Source of the DNA: Acidobacteriota bacterium
Lineage (GTDB): Bacteria > Acidobacteriota > Terriglobia > Bryobacterales > Bryobacteraceae
NCBI GenBank assembly: GCA_017307505.1
Contig: JAFKEE010000023.1
Location: forward strand, 124,001-188,000
Direction: 5' to 3'
Length of the DNA stretch: 64,000 nt
Shown: piece after piece, positions 62,107-64,000 of the stretch
How positions within the stretch are numbered: the stretch's first letter is position 1
Layout: the number at the start of each line of letters is the position of its first letter
Translations under genes and position numbers: made by a program
The notes under the pieces: generated by a model
Told to the model about the DNA's origin: nothing
The model's database searches: none
Seen by the model: the letters and a program-made list of their open reading frames with translations, nothing else

Positions 62107-62415
62107 CTAGACGACCGGAAGCGCGGCGCCGGTCTGATGTGCGAAGAACATTCCGTGGAACACGGCGATTTGCTCGCGAAGTTCCACTTCGGATGCCTGC
62201 ATTTCCGGATGGCCGTCTAACAGGGTCTTGAGCGATCTATCAAGAAGCCCACAGCGATCACCTGCAGCAATGAGACCGTGGCACACGCGGCATGCGGCCC
62301 AATCGCCAACGCTTTCGCCTACGATCCCGGCGATCATGTAGGCAACAAAGCTGTGGGCTGGGTAGCGCCATGCGACGTTCGGTGATGAGCAGAAATCACA
62401 GATCTGCTTAGGCAC
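62107..62415 (-). CDS. zinc-ribbon-like small protein
   Basis: 102 aa, GTG start at 62415 after AAGGAGG. Two CxxC pairs (CDFCSSPNVAWRYPAHSF and CRVCHGLIAAGDRCGLLDRS) probably bind zinc. Often found in mobile elements beside methyltransferases. Function unknown. Confidence 0.75.
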   Translation of the reverse strand: MPKQICDFCSSPNVAWRYPAHSFVAYMIAGIVGESVGDWAACRVCHGLIAAGDRCGLLDRSLKTLLDGHPEMQASEVELREQIAVFHGMFFAHQTGAALPVV

Positions 62416-62479
62416 AGGAGTCCTCCTTGTGGGAATGCGGAGACACGACCCGCCGCTCGCGGTATCGCACGGATTGCGA

Positions 62480-63079
62480 CTACGGAATTCGAGAGACAGG
62501 TGAGTGAGGGAGAAAGACGGAGTGGGCGCAGAGACCTTTCAAAAAGATCTCGTGTTGACGCTGCACCCAACGCAAGGTGTAGCTTTGAAGCCCTTCCAGC
62601 CAGTCCCGAGGAACACCGGAGTTGATCAATGTCAGTTCCTCGTTTGTGAAGCCGCGATCACCGGCCTGGCGTTCGTTGGACCGCTCCATATACTCGGCTA
62701 GTTCGCCGGTCCACTGGGTCATCGGGAGGTAGAGCCAAGGGGGTGTCATCGCAAAGGCCAGCTTGTCCGCGAGGCACAACCGGCTGATGGGCAGCCCCAT
62801 TCGCTGAGACCAATACCGCGAATGACGAAAACACTCATCTGCCCATGCGGCCCCGAAAAGCCGTCCCATGATCCGCGCGCCGAGGACGACATGCTCCTCG
62901 CCAGACGGACCGTCCATTTCGTCGCGGCCCCAATAGCCGATGTCATGAAGCGCGAACGCGAACCACAGCCGAACGTCCCATGGAAACCCGAAGAGACGCT
63001 TCCATCCCCAGGCAACGAAGAAGGGATGGATGAAGAAGCAGTGTGCGCCCGCGAGGATGCTCTTCGTGCCGACTTTCAT
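62480..63079 (-). CDS. HD-like hydrolase-type protein
   Basis: 199 aa from the ATG at 63079, GGGAGGAG upstream. HCFFIHPFFVAWGWKRLFG, then FALHDIGYWG (HD pair), MDGPSGEEHVVLGARIMGRLFG and HSRYWSQ, ADK, a metal-dependent phosphohydrolase-like His/Asp pattern. It occurs in this operon context elsewhere in large plasmids; substrate unknown. Confidence 0.72.
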   Translation of the reverse strand: MKVGTKSILAGAHCFFIHPFFVAWGWKRLFGFPWDVRLWFAFALHDIGYWGRDEMDGPSGEEHVVLGARIMGRLFGAAWADECFRHSRYWSQRMGLPISRLCLADKLAFAMTPPWLYLPMTQWTGELAEYMERSNERQAGDRGFTNEELTLINSGVPRDWLEGLQSYTLRWVQRQHEIFLKGLCAHSVFLPHSPVSRIP

Positions 63080-63101
63080 ACGAATCTCCTCCCTCATCGC
63101 C

Positions 63102-63308
63102 CTAGTCAGCGACCGGCTCGGCGGGATCTTCGATTACAACCTTTCGCCGGGGCCTGATGACGGCCGCCGGAACGACCTTGCGGTACAGAGGCCAGAGAAG
63201 GATCGTCCCTGTGATCGAGCCGGTAATCGTGCCGAGTTCGTTAGTGCGCCCAGAGAACAGGGCAACCAGGAACAGGAAGAGACAAATCTTCAAGACGAAA
63301 TCCCTCAT
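63102..63308 (-). CDS. small membrane protein
   Basis: 68 aa from the ATG at 63308 with GGAGGAATC upstream. Two short hydrophobic helices (VLKICLFLFLVALFS and ITGSITGTILLWPLYRKVV) and a basic tail. Unknown. Confidence 0.65.
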   Translation of the reverse strand: MRDFVLKICLFLFLVALFSGRTNELGTITGSITGTILLWPLYRKVVPAAVIRPRRKVVIEDPAEPVAD

Positions 63309-63324
63309 GGGCGATTCCTCCACA

Positions 63325-63939
63325 TCATGTTGCGACCGCAACCGCATCGACAGCTTCGGATGCCTCGATGACCGCAGCCTTTTCAATGAGGCCGTGGCAA
63401 TGCCGGCAGTTCACACACGACACTCCGGCCGTTACCGCCGCCACCGCGTTGACCAGTCCGTTTGCAATCGGCTTCACTTCGCCGGCGCGCGTGAAGAACT
63501 CGGGTGTCAACCCTTGCTTCAGCAAATCGTCCGGCAACTGGCCGTCGACACCCCGAAAAACGATCGTGGATTCCACCGCTGGTTTACGGCCAGACAGAGG
63601 CCCGACACAGTGCCGGGCGATCAGCAGTTGGTATGTCTGGCCGATTCTCGCCATCTCGACGCTCACCAACTCGGGAGCAACCACAACCGCGTGGACGCCG
63701 TTGACACCGATCCGGTCCAGCCGCTGAAGCCACGGAAGCCGGTCGCCGCCGGGAGAAAAGAACGAGATGTACCGGCCGAACTCGCGGATGCTTCCGCCGC
63801 TCTCGACCCCTCGAAGGACCCACCGATCCAGACGCACCTGCCTTTCCACGGTCACCCAGGTCTGGCAATAGACACCGGACGATTCGAGCCGCTTGATGAC
63901 AACCTTTGGCAGAGTGAGACGCGCGAGTTCTTTCGGCAT
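63325..63939 (-). CDS. hypothetical protein with C-terminal CxxCHG
   Basis: 204 aa. Beta-rich body (VYCQTWVTVERQVRLDRWVLRGVESGG, VVVAPELVSVEMARIGQTYQLLIA) and a terminal SCVNCRHCHGLIEKA that could bind zinc or heme-less iron. Begins ten bases after the upstream stop. No family recognised. Confidence 0.68.
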   Translation of the reverse strand: MPKELARLTLPKVVIKRLESSGVYCQTWVTVERQVRLDRWVLRGVESGGSIREFGRYISFFSPGGDRLPWLQRLDRIGVNGVHAVVVAPELVSVEMARIGQTYQLLIARHCVGPLSGRKPAVESTIVFRGVDGQLPDDLLKQGLTPEFFTRAGEVKPIANGLVNAVAAVTAGVSCVNCRHCHGLIEKAAVIEASEAVDAVAVAT

Positions 63940-63949
63940 AGCGGGTTTC

Positions 63950-64000
63950 TCAGCGGGACATTGCCGGAACGGGCACTCCCAGCGATGCGCGGATCTGCTC
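63950..64000 (-). CDS. C-terminal end of an upstream gene (partial)
   Basis: Seventeen codons (EQIRASLGVPVPAMSR then TGA at 63950-63952) are open to the window edge, ten bases before the next gene. Probably the end of another gene of the same operon; too short to name. Confidence 0.5.
   Translation of the reverse strand, partial: EQIRASLGVPVPAMSR

Noticed and set aside
1-64000. CRISPR arrays, rRNA and intact tRNA genes
   Set aside because: Scanned by eye for regularly spaced repeats and for T-arm signatures; only the tRNA-Met 3' half at 5422 was found.

Overview
The window is a GC-rich (roughly 59%), gene-dense stretch of a Gram-negative-type bacterial genome or very large mobile replicon. 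Lipoprotein signals, an Opp-type ABC operon and a DUF362 / squalene-cyclase-like pair would fit an Acidobacteriota (Solibacter/Bryobacter-like) or similar soil bacterium, but this is a guess from gene style. There is no rRNA, no intact tRNA and no CRISPR. Much of the window is accessory DNA: an integrase module with a tRNA-Met 3' half, an IS21 remnant with a clean target duplication, several decayed genes, and a plasmid/ICE-type PRTRC region.

Layout. 0-3 kb: MoxR ATPase (partial), then a squalene-cyclase-like protein coupled to a DUF362 protein. 3-5.5 kb: HTH protein, excisionase, tyrosine recombinase and a tRNA-Met 3' half that looks like an att site. 5.8-7.2 kb: broken AlbA_2/HATPase regulator. 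7.4-12.8 kb: complete five-gene oligopeptide ABC operon (minus strand). 13-24 kb: a ribosomal-peptide (RiPP) cluster with YcaO and TfuA (thioamidation), two Cys-ending or Cys-rich candidate precursor peptides, an N-terminal-RRE/SPASM radical SAM enzyme, two guanidinoacetate-methyltransferase-like enzymes (one a pseudogene), a B12-dependent radical SAM protein and a further methyltransferase, with relics of a glycosyltransferase, a carbamoyltransferase and a phage exonuclease between them. 24.8-27.6 kb: four-gene membrane/lipoprotein operon. 27.8-29.4 kb: IS21 remnant and a decayed glycosyltransferase.

29.4-36.9 kb: one tightly overlapped eight-gene minus-strand operon joining an NMT1/SsuABC-type ABC importer, a methyltransferase, an atypical histidine kinase, a receiver-like protein, a LOG-family nucleotide phosphoribohydrolase and a helical protein. 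I know of no described system with this combination. 37-40 kb: HicA-like toxin, DnaJ-type zinc-finger microprotein and a J-domain-like protein.

40-64 kb: a PRTRC locus (ThiF, B, F, C, then E and SSB) split by a two-gene opposite-strand cargo. The cargo is a 1610-residue NERD-nuclease/kinase/kinase/UPF1-like helicase and a winged-helix partner, probably an antiphage defence system of Mokosh/PglW flavour. Beyond SSB is a long minus-strand operon typical of large plasmids and phages: a PP-loop enzyme, an NrdG-like radical SAM protein, DUF2997, DUF1257 (Ycf35), a Ycf46-like AAA+ ATPase whose Walker B precedes its Walker A, Gp157, a SNF2-like helicase ending in a clamp-binding motif, a DUF6094 methyltransferase and an HD-like protein.

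The best candidates for undescribed biology are the RiPP cluster, the kinase/receiver/LOG/ABC operon, and the NERD-kinase-helicase cargo inside the PRTRC locus.
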